A stretch of 64,000 nucleotides of DNA from Streptomyces sp. CG 926 (GTDB taxonomy: Bacteria; Actinomycetota; Actinomycetes; Streptomycetales; Streptomycetaceae). The stretch is from assembly GCF_003148825.1 (NCBI RefSeq), contig NZ_QGGZ01000001.1, forward strand, positions 620,001 to 684,000, in the 5' to 3' direction. A program made the translations under genes and the position numbers. Numbering within the stretch: position 1 is the first letter of the stretch; each line of letters opens with the position of its first letter. Under the pieces are notes generated by a model. That model was not told where the DNA came from, made no database searches, and saw nothing but the letters and a program-made list of their open reading frames with translations. Below, piece by piece: positions 17,708 through 26,646 of the stretch.

Positions 17708-17908
17708 GGGATCTCCCAGCGGCGGCCCGGAGCCGCGCGTGCGCGGTGCCCGGCCTGGTCGGCGGCCCGTGGCCGGAAGATGACCGGCCGCCTGAGATGG
17801 TCGGGGAGATCCGGGCGCCCACGGCCGAGCCCCGCGCGGCGGGTCACTCGAAAGCACCCGTTCCGGGGTCCGCTCGGCCCAAGGGGGGGCAGGGGCCGGG
17901 GATCCGCG

Positions 17909-18343
17909 CTACCGGCCGTCGCGACCCTCCCGGCCATCCCGGCTATCCCGGCCCCCCTCGCCTCGGTCGCCGTCCTCGCCCTCCTCGATCGCGATGGCTT
18001 TGGCCAGCTCCCGCTGCGCGCGGCCCGGCTCGCCCTCGTACTGCTCCAGGAGGGCCGCGGCGATGGCGTCGAGCTTGCGCTGGATCGCGTGTTCGGCCCG
18101 GCGTTCGGAGTTCTTCAGCAGGGCCAGGAGCAACAGGGCGACCGCGCCCATCGCGTCGCCGAACAGGTGCTGCCAGCTCGTGTCCAGGTGGGCGAAGTGG
18201 ACCACGAGGAAGCCGGCCACCAGCAGGACGCAGAACACGGAGAAGGCCGGCGAGCTGGTGAAGTTCGAGGCCAGCTCCGCCAGCTTCTCGAAGCGGCCGA
18301 GTCGCCCCTGGCCGTTCTTCTTCGCGGGATGTTCGAAGGCCAT
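17909..18343 (-). CDS. small low-affinity iron permease-like membrane protein
   Basis: A 144-residue protein with two membrane helices (about 31-50 and 61-81), preceded by a basic amphipathic start and followed by a helical, charged tail. The pattern (SSPAFSVFCVLLVAGF, then DAMGAVALLLLALLKNSERR) matches proteins annotated as low-affinity iron permease family members, although transport is unproven. The last 25 residues are Arg/Asp/Gly-rich repeats (GRDSRDGREGRDGR). The ATG at 18343 has an AGGTG ribosome site 6 nt upstream. It is upstream of hypX on the same strand with a 201-bp gap, so is probably a separate unit. Confidence 0.8.
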   Translation of the reverse strand: MAFEHPAKKNGQGRLGRFEKLAELASNFTSSPAFSVFCVLLVAGFLVVHFAHLDTSWQHLFGDAMGAVALLLLALLKNSERRAEHAIQRKLDAIAAALLEQYEGEPGRAQRELAKAIAIEEGEDGDRGEGGRDSRDGREGRDGR

Positions 18344-18531
18344 GGTCTGCACCTGCCCTCTCTTGCCCCACCCCATCCCCTCCGGGCCGTTCGAGCACCC
18401 GGCCGGCCCAGGGGCGGTCAGTGCGCCCAGGTCGTCCCTTTCGGATCTTGTCGGCCGGGCCGGGGTCGTCCGGTGCGGTGCCCGCAAGGCGGAGGGGGCG
18501 CGGGTACCGGACGTACTCGGACGTGCCGGGC

Positions 18532-19050
18532 TCAGCCCGAACCGGAGGAGACGGCCTGGACCGGCGCCCAGAGACTGACGCTCCACACGTCCCCGTGCCC
18601 CGCGTGGTAGCCCCGCTCCTCCTCCTCGTCGTCCACGACGATCACCGAAACGTGGGCCGCCGCCGCCCGGTACTCCAAGAAGCCGCCCTGGTCGGCGACC
18701 GTCAGTTCCGGGGCTCCGGGGACGCGCGCGAGTTCCTCCCGCACGGCCTCCCAGGCGACGTAGCGGGGGAACTCGACCCCCATGGTCCGTGCCCAGCCCT
18801 CCGCCATGTCCGGGCCGGAAGCGAGCCGGTGCAGCTCGACGGAGCAGCCGGACATCACCCACTCGTCACCGGGGTTGAAGTAGAACTCGACGAATCCGTA
18901 GTCGCGGCGCAGCGACTTCCCTGCCTCGTCGACCACGTCGACGAAGCGGTGGCGGAAGGCCCGGTCGACCTCGGCGAGCGTGGAGCCGATGCCGATGCCG
19001 TGCAAGCGGCCGGTCCTGAGGAACGAGGCGAGGAATTCGATGCCGGTCAC
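18532..19050 (-). CDS. hypothetical protein (172 aa), possible immunity-type fold
   Basis: A soluble alpha/beta protein of unknown function. A GTG at 19050 preceded by GGGAGA fits best; an ATG at 19065 would add five residues. Early sequence GIGIGSTLAEVDRAF and LRRDYGFVEFYFN resembles small proteins found in toxin/immunity neighbourhoods. I recall this only loosely. The C-terminus is acidic (VVDDEEEERGYH) and then Gly/Ser-rich. It lies 78 nt after the 142-aa gene on the same strand. The gap 18344-18531 on its other side shows no gene. Confidence 0.65.
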   Translation of the reverse strand: MTGIEFLASFLRTGRLHGIGIGSTLAEVDRAFRHRFVDVVDEAGKSLRRDYGFVEFYFNPGDEWVMSGCSVELHRLASGPDMAEGWARTMGVEFPRYVAWEAVREELARVPGAPELTVADQGGFLEYRAAAAHVSVIVVDDEEEERGYHAGHGDVWSVSLWAPVQAVSSGSG

Positions 19051-19128
19051 GGCGGGTTCTCCCATGGGTCGATCAGACCGGATCAGGGGCGGGCCACCGC
19101 GAGCCCGGCCCGATCGGCAGGACATCTG

Positions 19129-19557
19129 CTAGAGCCGCGGGCTCCTCAGTGGCTGCTCCGCGCCGCCCCAGGCGAAGGCGTAGGGGTCCGCGCCGCCCGT
19201 GTACGAGCAGGTGACTCCGATGTCGGGCAGGTCGAATTCCCCTCGCAGCCACCCGTCCATGGCGAGGGCGGCCACCTCGGGCCGGTAGTCGGTCAGCGGG
19301 AAGTCGAGAGAGACGATCTCGAGGTGCACGCCCTTCGGACACCTGGCGCACAACTCCTCCGCACGGAGCGCGACGGCGAAGGAGAGCCATGCCAGGTCCT
19401 CCCGGTGCAGGCCCGCCCGGGGAAGCAGCAGACGGACTCCTCGGTGGATCCCCACGGAGGGAGCCGCCGCTTCGCCCGGTGGCACGGTCCGCGCCGAGAG
19501 GTCCGCCGCCAGCCCGCCGAGCGGGCTCCTGAACCGGTACGTGAAGGTGCGCATCAT
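19129..19557 (-). CDS. hypothetical protein (142 aa)
   Basis: A soluble protein of unknown function with no signal peptide or membrane segment. It carries three to four Cys residues (ELCARCPKG; ITCSY-like GVTCSYTGG) without a clear metal site. Two adjacent ATG codons offer starts at 19557 and 19554. It is divergent from the alpha/beta-hydrolase gene with a 168-bp shared upstream region, and may be co-transcribed with the 172-aa gene downstream. Coding confidence rests on its clean frame and placement. Confidence 0.6.
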   Translation of the reverse strand: MMRTFTYRFRSPLGGLAADLSARTVPPGEAAAPSVGIHRGVRLLLPRAGLHREDLAWLSFAVALRAEELCARCPKGVHLEIVSLDFPLTDYRPEVAALAMDGWLRGEFDLPDIGVTCSYTGGADPYAFAWGGAEQPLRSPRL

Positions 19558-19725
19558 TTCCGTTTCGGCACGGCCGGAGGTACGCCCCGACCCCGAGGTC
19601 GCCGAGCCCGGCCCCGCTCGGCCGTGCCCATCCTGCCACGGCAGGCGGGCGACAGGCCGGGCCGGAAACCGTTGAACCCGGTCCGGGACACCGAGCAGGA
19701 TGGCGACGAGCGAGGGAGGTCCGTC

Positions 19726-20586
19726 ATGGCGTCCGCCGAAGTGACCACGCAGACGGTGCGCGCCGAGGACGGGGCCACGGTCCGGGTCCGGTTCCACCGG
19801 CGGCCCGAGGATCCGTCGGCGCCGGTGTTGGTGTGCATGCCGGCCATGGGAACCAGGGCCCTCTCCTACACACCTCTGGCGGAGGACCTCGTCGAGGCGG
19901 GCTTCCAGGTGGTGCTCGGGGAGCTGCGGGGGCAGGGCACGAGTTCGGTCCAGGTGCGGCGCGGAGTGCGGTACGGCTACCACGAGATGGTGGCGTACGA
20001 CTACCCCGCTCTGTTCCGGGCGGTCGCGGCCGCCTTCCCCGGGGCGCCGCGCCACCTGCTCGGACACAGCCTCGGCGGGCAGCTCGGCACGCTCTACCTC
20101 AGTCAGGAGCCGCACATGGCCGCGGGCGCGATCCTGGTCGGTGTCCCGTCCTGCCACTGGCGTGGCTGGCCCTTCCCGCAGAGTCTGGGAATGCTCGCCG
20201 GGTTCCAGTTCGCGGCCGCCTTCGCCGCGGTGTACGGGTACTTCCCCGGCCGCCGGCTGGGGGTGCTGGGCAACGACTCCGCGCAGGTCCTGCGGGACAT
20301 GGCCACCCAGGTCCGGACCGGCCGCTACGACGTGCCGTCCTCGCCGGTGGACTTCGAGCCCTGGCTGGCCCGGATGGACCTCCCGGTGCTGGCGGTGGCC
20401 ATCGAGGGCGATCCCATGGCGCCGGCCGGCGGGGTGCGCGGGCTCTGCGACAAGCTCACGAGCGCGCGGGTGACGTACGAGGAGCTCGCGCTCGGCGACG
20501 GCGCGCCGGGCGGCCGGCACTACGGCTGGATCCGTGACAACGCCGCACTCGTCGAGCGGGTACGGGCCTTCGTGGACCGGGCCTGA
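19726..20586 (+). CDS. alpha/beta hydrolase
   Basis: A 286-residue alpha/beta-fold hydrolase. The nucleophile elbow GHSLGG (Ser at about 109) is intact, and a conserved terminal His lies in GRHYGW. The acid residue is probably in VAIEGDPMAPAGG. An oxyanion-region PAMGTRA follows the first strands, as in the serine-aminopeptidase/lysophospholipase-like subgroup. The ATG is preceded by GAGGGAGGT. No signal peptide, so cytosolic. Substrate cannot be read from the sequence. It converges with the propeller-like gene after 21 nt. Confidence 0.88.
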   Translation: MASAEVTTQTVRAEDGATVRVRFHRRPEDPSAPVLVCMPAMGTRALSYTPLAEDLVEAGFQVVLGELRGQGTSSVQVRRGVRYGYHEMVAYDYPALFRAVAAAFPGAPRHLLGHSLGGQLGTLYLSQEPHMAAGAILVGVPSCHWRGWPFPQSLGMLAGFQFAAAFAAVYGYFPGRRLGVLGNDSAQVLRDMATQVRTGRYDVPSSPVDFEPWLARMDLPVLAVAIEGDPMAPAGGVRGLCDKLTSARVTYEELALGDGAPGGRHYGWIRDNAALVERVRAFVDRA

Positions 20587-20607
20587 CGCCCCCTCGGCCG
20601 AGGGGCG

Positions 20608-21627
20608 TCAGCGCAGGAGGGCCGGGGAGGAAGCTCCGGGGGCCAGCAGCCGCGGGGCGCCGCTGCCGTCGGCGGGCACGGTCCACAGGTCCGTGCTGTC
20701 GGCGGCGCCGTCGGTGGGCAGGCCGTAGGCCAGCGTACGGTCGTCGAGCCAGGCGGCCTGGTCGTCCACGCTGCGCTTCTCGGCGAGCGCGTGGTCGCGC
20801 AAGGTCCCGAGGTCCATCACGTGCTCGCGCCAGAGCGAGGCCCCGGCCCGCACCCGCTTCTTGTACGCGATGCGTGTCTCGTCCGGGGACAGGGAGGGAC
20901 ATTCGACGTTCTTGGCGAGGGTCTTGACGCTGCGCCCCGAGATCGAGCCCTTGACCAGATGGGTCTCGCCGCCGGTGGAGACGGTGGCGTAGAAGGTGTC
21001 GTCGTCCTTGGAGAAGGTGACCCCCCAGAAGTTCACGTCCTGCGCGCGGTGGTCCCGGCCGTCCATGTCGATGGCGAACTCCTCCAGGTTCGCCTCCAGT
21101 TTCCAGGTGCGGGTGTCCACGATCGCGGTACGGGTGGAGAAGAAGGCGGCGCCGTAGGACTCACCGGAGACGAAGACGGTCCAGGCGGCGAACCGACCGC
21201 TGGGCGAGACCCGAGCCCGGCTCGGGGTACCCGCGAGGGGGAAGCTGCGCAGCGTGCGCAGTTCGGAGTCGACGATCAGGGCCGTGTTGTCCTGGGCGAG
21301 CGCGCCCGGTGTGGAGCGCAGGCACACGCCGGTGCCCGCGGCGGCGTAGAAGCGGCGACAGCCCAGTTCGGAGGCGGTGCGCTCGGAGTCCGGGGCGTCG
21401 GCCGGGACGGAGGCGAGGGCCCCGCGGTGCGGACCCTGCCCGCCGTTGAGGAAGGTCAGGGAGCCGGGCCGGTCGAGGGTGACGGTTCCGGCGGAGACCG
21501 TCGGGCCGCCCGCCGACGGCTTGTCGTCGCGGCCGGCGGAGCGCAGCACCAGCGTGGCGGCGAGGCCGCCGAGCAGCAGCACCGCCACCGCGAGGACGAG
21601 CAGGCGGCGGGGCGTGGACAGCGTCAT
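20608..21627 (-). CDS. membrane-anchored TolB/WD40-like beta-propeller protein
   Basis: A 339-residue protein with an N-terminal membrane anchor or signal helix (about residues 8-28, LLVLAVAVLLLGGLAATLVL). The extracellular part contains repeated strands of TolB type, e.g. SPSGRFAAWTVF, FSKDDDTFYATV, SPDETRIAYKK and DDQAAWLDDRTLAYGL, typical of a six-bladed propeller. Two Cys near residue 90-105 may form a disulfide. It overlaps the MFS gene by ATGA, so the two are made together. It may present ligands to, or stabilise, the transporter. Confidence 0.82.
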   Translation of the reverse strand: MTLSTPRRLLVLAVAVLLLGGLAATLVLRSAGRDDKPSAGGPTVSAGTVTLDRPGSLTFLNGGQGPHRGALASVPADAPDSERTASELGCRRFYAAAGTGVCLRSTPGALAQDNTALIVDSELRTLRSFPLAGTPSRARVSPSGRFAAWTVFVSGESYGAAFFSTRTAIVDTRTWKLEANLEEFAIDMDGRDHRAQDVNFWGVTFSKDDDTFYATVSTGGETHLVKGSISGRSVKTLAKNVECPSLSPDETRIAYKKRVRAGASLWREHVMDLGTLRDHALAEKRSVDDQAAWLDDRTLAYGLPTDGAADSTDLWTVPADGSGAPRLLAPGASSPALLR

Positions 21628-23036
21628 CTCGGGGGCCTCACGGACTTCGGGTTCGACGACGGATTCGACGACGGGTTCGACGGCGGATTCGGCTGCGGGT
21701 CCGGCTGCGGCTCGGGGCGGTCGTCCTGCGGCGCCGAAGGACGCAGGACGAAGCCGGCGACGGCCGCGCAACACAGCAGCCCGGCCGCGGCGGCGGCCAG
21801 GGCCGGGCCGGTGCCCCAGACGGTCCAGGCCGCGCCGAAGGCCAGCGAGCAGCCGAAGCGGGCCAGCGCCTGGCCGGTACCGACCAGGGCCATACCGGTG
21901 GCACGCAGTTCCCCGGGGACGGTGGCGGCGACGGCGGCGGGCAGCACGCCGTCGGTGGCGGCGTAGAACATGCCGTGCAGGGCGAGGACGAGGTAGGGCA
22001 GGGCGGGCCAGGCGGGGGCCCAGAGCAGCAGTCCGTAGCCGGCCAGCAGGAGCGCGTGACCGGTGAGGAAGACGGTGCGCCGGCCGATCCGGTCGGCGAG
22101 GGCCCCGGCGGGCACGGCGAGCAGCAGGAACACGGCGGCGGTGCCGAGCGGCATGAGCGGGAACCACTGGTCGCCGATGCCGGTGCGACGTTGCAGGAGC
22201 AGATAGACGAAGGCGTCGCTGACGGTGGTCAGGCCCAACAGGACGGCGCAGAGGGCCAGGTTGCGCAGCCGGGGCAGGCGCAGCAGGCCGAGCGCGTCGC
22301 GCAGCCGTACGGGGGCCGGCCGGTCCGCGTCGCGGGCCGGGGCGGCGGTGGCCCGGGCCGGGACTCCGGTGGCCGGTCCGGGCCTCGGGATGCCGCCGCC
22401 GCCGGACGGGACGAACAGCATGAGCACCACGACACCGAGTACGGCGACGCAGGCGCTGACGCCGAAGACGGCGTCGTAGCCGTCGACCGTCACGCTCAGG
22501 ATGAGGAAGGCGGCGAGCGGGCCGAGCAGCGCCCCGGTGGTGTCCATGGCCCGGTGCACACCGAAGGCGCGCCCTTGTAACTCGGGTGGTGTGGAAAGGG
22601 AGATCAGCGCGTCGCGCGGGGCGGTGCGCAGTCCCTTGCCGGTGCGTTCCAGGGTGAGGATCACGCTGATCGGGCCCAGGCTGTGGGCGAACAGGAGCAG
22701 CGGTTTGCACAGGGCCGACAGGCCGTAGCCGATGCCGGCGATCAGCTTGTGGTTGCGGACCCGGTCGGCGAGATGTCCGCCGGTCAGCTGCACGAGGGCG
22801 CTGACCCCGTTGTAGACACCGTCGAGCGCGCCGAAGCCGAGGGGGCTCAGGCCCAGCCCGGCGATCAGGTACAGGGGCAGCACGGCGGTGACCATCTCCG
22901 AGGAGATGTCGGTGATCATGCTGACCGTGCCCAGGGCGAGGACGGTCGAGGCGACCGCGGGTGCCCGGGCGGGTCCCCGGCCCGGAGCGGTGTTCGCCCC
23001 TTCGGACGCGGGCGCGGAGCGGTCCGCGAGGTACAT
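21624..23036 (-). CDS. MFS transporter
   Basis: A 470-residue major facilitator with 12 predicted membrane helices from about residue 30 to 430. The inter-helix loop motif GHLADRVRNHK (A-motif-like) lies after helix 2, and GALADRIGRR marks the second half. A central cytosolic loop (about 205-240) is Pro/Ala-rich. The C-terminal 30 residues are a low-complexity Pro/Asn/Ser repeat encoded by a 12-nt tandem repeat at about 21640-21710. Substrate unknown; drug or metabolite efflux is typical for this group. It is coupled to the propeller-like protein. Confidence 0.88.
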   Translation of the reverse strand: MYLADRSAPASEGANTAPGRGPARAPAVASTVLALGTVSMITDISSEMVTAVLPLYLIAGLGLSPLGFGALDGVYNGVSALVQLTGGHLADRVRNHKLIAGIGYGLSALCKPLLLFAHSLGPISVILTLERTGKGLRTAPRDALISLSTPPELQGRAFGVHRAMDTTGALLGPLAAFLILSVTVDGYDAVFGVSACVAVLGVVVLMLFVPSGGGGIPRPGPATGVPARATAAPARDADRPAPVRLRDALGLLRLPRLRNLALCAVLLGLTTVSDAFVYLLLQRRTGIGDQWFPLMPLGTAAVFLLLAVPAGALADRIGRRTVFLTGHALLLAGYGLLLWAPAWPALPYLVLALHGMFYAATDGVLPAAVAATVPGELRATGMALVGTGQALARFGCSLAFGAAWTVWGTGPALAAAAAGLLCCAAVAGFVLRPSAPQDDRPEPQPDPQPNPPSNPSSNPSSNPKSVRPPR

Positions 23037-23165
23037 GCTCTGGAGCTCCCCATGCCGACGGACGTGAGCGCACTCGAACGTGCGAGTGGAACCCTAATGG
23101 TTGTACGGGCCAACGGTGGGGCGTTCGACCGGTTCCGGCCGTTCGCCCCCAGGCGTTGGTGGAGG

Positions 23166-24101
23166 TCAGCCCTGGCGGCTGCTCTCGTCCCGCAGCCAGG
23201 TGGAGAAGTCCTGGTCGCGGATGGCCTTGCGGGAGCCTCGACGGGCGACGAGCGCGGCCACCACGAACACCACCACCCCCGGCAGCAGCGCCGGCCGGGC
23301 CCACAGCAGGGCGCGTAGATCCGCCGTGCCCGTCCGCGCGCTCTGCTCCGACACCGGCTCCGGCGCCCGGTCCGGCCGAGGTCCCGGCGCCCGCTCCGGG
23401 ACCTCGGCCGCCCGCGCCTCCTCCGGCACCTCGGCCCGCCGCGCCGCCTGGAAGCGCTCGAACTCGGCCGAGGAGGTCGCCGCCCGGACCCGCCGCCTGA
23501 TCAGGTCGGACCAGGTGCGCGGCGGGCGGACGACCACCCGGGCCCCCTCGACCACGCGCCGCTCCCCCGGCCCGAAGGCGAGGGAGGCGGCCAGGTCGTC
23601 GGCCATCAGCGGGGGCAGCGCGGCGAGCCGCGCGTGCCCCGCTTCGGTCACGGCGATGACTCCGCGGCCGAACAACCCCTCGCGGACGGCGGGCAGCCGT
23701 TGCCACACCCGGTAGTACGCCCGCACCGGCCAGGCACAGCCGCCCAGCGGGATGTCCCGGCCGGGAGCGGCGGCGAGCAGCTCCCGGTTCCGTTCGAGGG
23801 CGCCCACGAGGGCTCGTACATCGGCGGCCCCGACGACGACGTCGGCGTCCACGTACAGCCGGGGGAAGCCCCGCGCGTGCTCGTCGCCGACCCGAAGTGC
23901 CTGATGTTTGGAGGGAGTCGGGATCTCGATCACGCGTACGCGGTCGCCGCGCCCGCCGGCCACGCGGGCCGTGTCGTCCGTACAGCCGTTGCACACCACG
24001 ACGATGTCGGGCCCGGACACCGAGGTGTCGGCCAGGAGCGCGTCGAGGAGCCGGCCGATGACCCGACCTTCGTTGTGCGCCGGTATCACGATGCTGGTCA
24101 C
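23166..24101 (-). CDS. family 2 glycosyltransferase with C-terminal membrane anchor
   Basis: A 311-residue GT-A fold transferase. The N-terminus SIVIPAHNEGRVIGRLL is typical of GT2. The acceptor metal motif is YVDADVV (DxD), and NGCTDDTARV belongs to the nucleotide-binding half. A single membrane helix lies near the C-terminus (about 270-290, LLPGVVVFVVAALVARR) after an Arg/Glu/Pro-rich linker. I take the GTG at 24101 as start because the domain begins there; a GTG at 24116 is possible, and neither has a clear ribosome site. It is divergent from the polysaccharide operon and may contribute to it. Confidence 0.83.
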   Translation of the reverse strand: MTSIVIPAHNEGRVIGRLLDALLADTSVSGPDIVVVCNGCTDDTARVAGGRGDRVRVIEIPTPSKHQALRVGDEHARGFPRLYVDADVVVGAADVRALVGALERNRELLAAAPGRDIPLGGCAWPVRAYYRVWQRLPAVREGLFGRGVIAVTEAGHARLAALPPLMADDLAASLAFGPGERRVVEGARVVVRPPRTWSDLIRRRVRAATSSAEFERFQAARRAEVPEEARAAEVPERAPGPRPDRAPEPVSEQSARTGTADLRALLWARPALLPGVVVFVVAALVARRGSRKAIRDQDFSTWLRDESSRQG

Positions 24102-24472
24102 CCGGGCAGTATGCACGGTCGAACACCCGCGCCAGGCGATTACGTCAACTCTGCCCGGGGGTAGGCCCGGTGGACTAGATTGAGCGGCGCCGACCGGATT
24201 CGGCACGCTTCGGCGACGCCGGTGTCCGGCATCGGGCGAAGGGGTAGGCGGTACGGGTTCGGCTGCTTGTGGGGAACAGGCGGTCGGGCCGGGGGGCGAA
24301 GCACGCGGATCACGTAGGGCATCGGTTGTGGGGGGCCATCACCGTTGAGCAGGTCACGCACGGGACGCGTAGGCGTCCGGGCTGCCGTCGACGGCATTTC
24401 CCTCCATCACACGCGTCCCGGCCATGAGTTGGCGACACGCCGTCCGGCGTGCGCGGAAGGAAGGGAAACGCC
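24102..24472. promoter_or_regulatory. divergent intergenic region before the polysaccharide operon
   Basis: A 371-bp gap between divergent genes. It contains no credible ORF. Its distinctive element is the nested inverted repeat at 24361-24420, listed separately. The GTG start of the next gene at 24473 has a strong GGAAGGAAGGG ribosome site. Promoters for both directions must lie here, but I cannot pick -10/-35 boxes with confidence. Confidence 0.55.
24361..24420. repeat. nested inverted repeat upstream of the polysaccharide operon
   Basis: CGGGACGCGT at 24361-24370 is exactly inverted as ACGCGTCCCG at 24411-24420. Within the 40-nt loop lies a perfect 14-bp palindrome, TGCCGTCGACGGCA, at 24383-24396. 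The first arm can alternatively pair locally (GACGC/GCGTC at 24364-24377), giving two exclusive structures. The element ends 52 nt before the GTG start of the first sugar-nucleotide gene. It could be an operator pair or a leader RNA switch. Confidence 0.6.
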
Positions 24473-25582
24473 GTGAAGGACACCGCGAAGGACGCGGGGC
24501 AGGGCGCGGGTCAGGACACGGGCGCCACCGGAAAGGGGTCCGCCCCCTTAGGTGTCGCCGTGGTCGGCGCGGGCTACTGGGGCCCCAATCTCGTCCGCAA
24601 CTTCCAGTCCAGCGACCGGTTCCGGTTGCGCTGGCTCTGCGATCTGAACGTGGACCGGGCCCGGCAGGTGCTCGGCGCGTACTCCACGGTCCAGGCCACC
24701 GGCGACTACCAGGCGGTCCTCGCCGACCCGGAGGTCGACGCGGTCGCGGTGGCCACCCCGGCGGGCACCCATCTCGACGTGGCGCTGGCCGCGCTGCGCG
24801 CCGGTAAGCACGTCCTCGTGGAGAAGCCCTTGGCCGCCACGTACGAGGACGGGCTGCGGCTGGTGAACGAGGCCGAGGAACGCGGTCTCACGCTGATGTG
24901 CGACCACACCTACTGCTACACCCCGGCGGTGGGCCGGATCCGCGAGATGGTCCGCTCGGGCGAACTCGGCGAGATCCACTACGTGGACTCGGTACGGATC
25001 AACCTCGGGCTCGTCCAGAAGGACATCGACGTCCTGTGGGACCTGGCCCCCCACGACCTGTCCGTCCTGGACTTCATCCTCCCGGACCACGTGCAGCCGG
25101 TCGCCGTCGCCGCGCACGGAGCCGATCCCATCGGGGCCGGCCAGTCCTGCGTGGCCTATCTGACGCTCCAGCTGAGCACCGGCGCCATCGCCCACGTGCA
25201 CGTCAACTGGCTCTCCCCGACCAAGGTACGCACCACCATGGTCGGCGGGTCCAAGCGCACCCTGGTGTGGGACGACCTCAACCCCACCCAGCGCGTCGCG
25301 GTGTTCGACCGCGGGGTGGACCTGAGCGCCCCGCAGGAGATCGGCGCGGACGAGCGCCGGGACATGCTCGTCTCCTACCGGACCGGCGACATGGTGGCGC
25401 CCGCGATCGGTGAGAAGGAGGCCCTGCGCAGCATGGTCGAGGAGTTCGCCGCGTCCATCAGGACCGGACGGCCGCCGCTGACGGACGGCCGGGCGGGGCT
25501 CAAGGTGCTGGACATCCTGGAAGCCGCCTCCCGGAGCCTGGAGTTCCGCGGAGCGGTCGTCGGACTGCGCACCGGGCGTTGA
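24473..25582 (+). CDS. Gfo/Idh/MocA-family NAD(P)-dependent sugar-nucleotide dehydrogenase
   Basis: A 369-residue oxidoreductase. The Rossmann motif GAGYWGPNLVRNF lies near residue 30, and the cofactor/substrate motif EKPLA at about 120. The C-terminal half has DHTYCYTPAVGRI and DLAPHDLSVLDF (the latter His is catalytic in this family). This resembles WbpB/WlbA enzymes that oxidise C3 of UDP-GlcNAcA before transamination. With the aminotransferase, acetyltransferase, 2-epimerase and 6-dehydrogenase elsewhere in the locus it could serve ManNAc3NAcA synthesis. A GTG with GGAAGGAAGGG upstream is the start. Confidence 0.88.
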   Translation: MKDTAKDAGQGAGQDTGATGKGSAPLGVAVVGAGYWGPNLVRNFQSSDRFRLRWLCDLNVDRARQVLGAYSTVQATGDYQAVLADPEVDAVAVATPAGTHLDVALAALRAGKHVLVEKPLAATYEDGLRLVNEAEERGLTLMCDHTYCYTPAVGRIREMVRSGELGEIHYVDSVRINLGLVQKDIDVLWDLAPHDLSVLDFILPDHVQPVAVAAHGADPIGAGQSCVAYLTLQLSTGAIAHVHVNWLSPTKVRTTMVGGSKRTLVWDDLNPTQRVAVFDRGVDLSAPQEIGADERRDMLVSYRTGDMVAPAIGEKEALRSMVEEFAASIRTGRPPLTDGRAGLKVLDILEAASRSLEFRGAVVGLRTGR

Positions 25583-25641
25583 CCCTGCGCGGTCCGATCA
25601 CTCGCAAGACCACGACCGAACATTCAGTGGGGGGCAGGACG

Positions 25642-26646
25642 TTGAGCAGCGTACGAGGCAAGAGGATTCTGGTCACCGGAGGGTCGGGCACGATCGGCTC
25701 GCACCTGGTGGACCTGCTGGTGGACAACGGGGCACGCGAGGTCGTCGTGCTCGACAACTTCGTGCGGGGGCGGACCGCCAACCTGGCGCGCGCCCTGCCG
25801 AGCGGGGTGGTGCAGGTCGTCGAGGGCGACATCCGCGACGTCGCCACGGTACGGAAGGCGACCGAGGGCGCCGAGCTGGTCTTCCATCTCGCCGCCATCC
25901 GGATCACCCAGTGCGCGGAGGACCCGCGGCTGGCGAACGAGGTCATGGTGGACGGCACCTTCAACGTGCTGGAGGCGGCCGCGGCCGCAGGGGTGGGCAA
26001 GGTGATCGCCTCGTCCTCGGCCTCGGTCTACGGCCTGGCCGAACAGTTCCCGACCACCGAGCGCCACCACCCGTACAACAACGACACCTTCTACGGTGCG
26101 GCGAAGGCCTTCAACGAGGGGGTGCTGCGCAGCTTCCACTCCATGTACGGGCTGGACTACGTGGCACTGCGCTACTTCAACGTGTACGGCCCCCGGATGG
26201 ACATCCACGGCCTCTACACCGAGGTGCTGATCCGCTGGATGGAGCGGATCGCCTCGGGCGAGCCGCCGCTGATCCTCGGCGACGGCCTGCAGACCATGGA
26301 CTTCGTCGACGTCCGGGACATCGCCCGCGCCAACCTGTTGGCCGCCGAGTCGGACCTGACCGACGAGGTGTTCAACGTCGCGAGCGGCACCGAGACCAGC
26401 CTGCTCCAGCTCGCGAACGGCCTGCTGGAGGCGATGGGCGCCGAGGGCATGGTGCCCGAGCACGGGCCGGCCCGCGCGGTGAACGGCGTCACCCGGCGGC
26501 TCGCGGACACCTCGCGGGCGACGGAGCGGCTCGGCTTCACCGCCGAGATCGACCTGCGCACCGGCCTTCGGGACCTGGTGGATTGGTGGCGGGCCGAGCG
26601 CGCCGCCGACGCGGCGGCGGCCGCGGCCGCGGAGACCGGCCGATGA
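25642..26646 (+). CDS. NAD-dependent epimerase/dehydratase
   Basis: An extended short-chain dehydrogenase, 334 residues from a TTG at 25642 behind GGGGGGCAGG. NAD motif TGGSGTIGS is at about residues 10-18. The catalytic pair is Y-x3-K in FYGAAKAF, with an upstream SSSASVYG supplying the Ser. FNVYGPRM and DFVDVRDIARA complete the UDP-sugar epimerase pattern. It probably epimerises or dehydrates a UDP-amino sugar for the glycan made here. Alternative starts (GTG 25627, or a TTG overlapping the preceding stop) cannot be excluded. It overlaps the next gene by ATGA. Confidence 0.88.
   Translation: MSSVRGKRILVTGGSGTIGSHLVDLLVDNGAREVVVLDNFVRGRTANLARALPSGVVQVVEGDIRDVATVRKATEGAELVFHLAAIRITQCAEDPRLANEVMVDGTFNVLEAAAAAGVGKVIASSSASVYGLAEQFPTTERHHPYNNDTFYGAAKAFNEGVLRSFHSMYGLDYVALRYFNVYGPRMDIHGLYTEVLIRWMERIASGEPPLILGDGLQTMDFVDVRDIARANLLAAESDLTDEVFNVASGTETSLLQLANGLLEAMGAEGMVPEHGPARAVNGVTRRLADTSRATERLGFTAEIDLRTGLRDLVDWWRAERAADAAAAAAAETGR

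Noticed and set aside
21640-21710. 12-nt tandem repeat considered as a non-coding repeat
   Set aside because: It encodes the Pro/Asn/Ser tail of the MFS transporter in frame.
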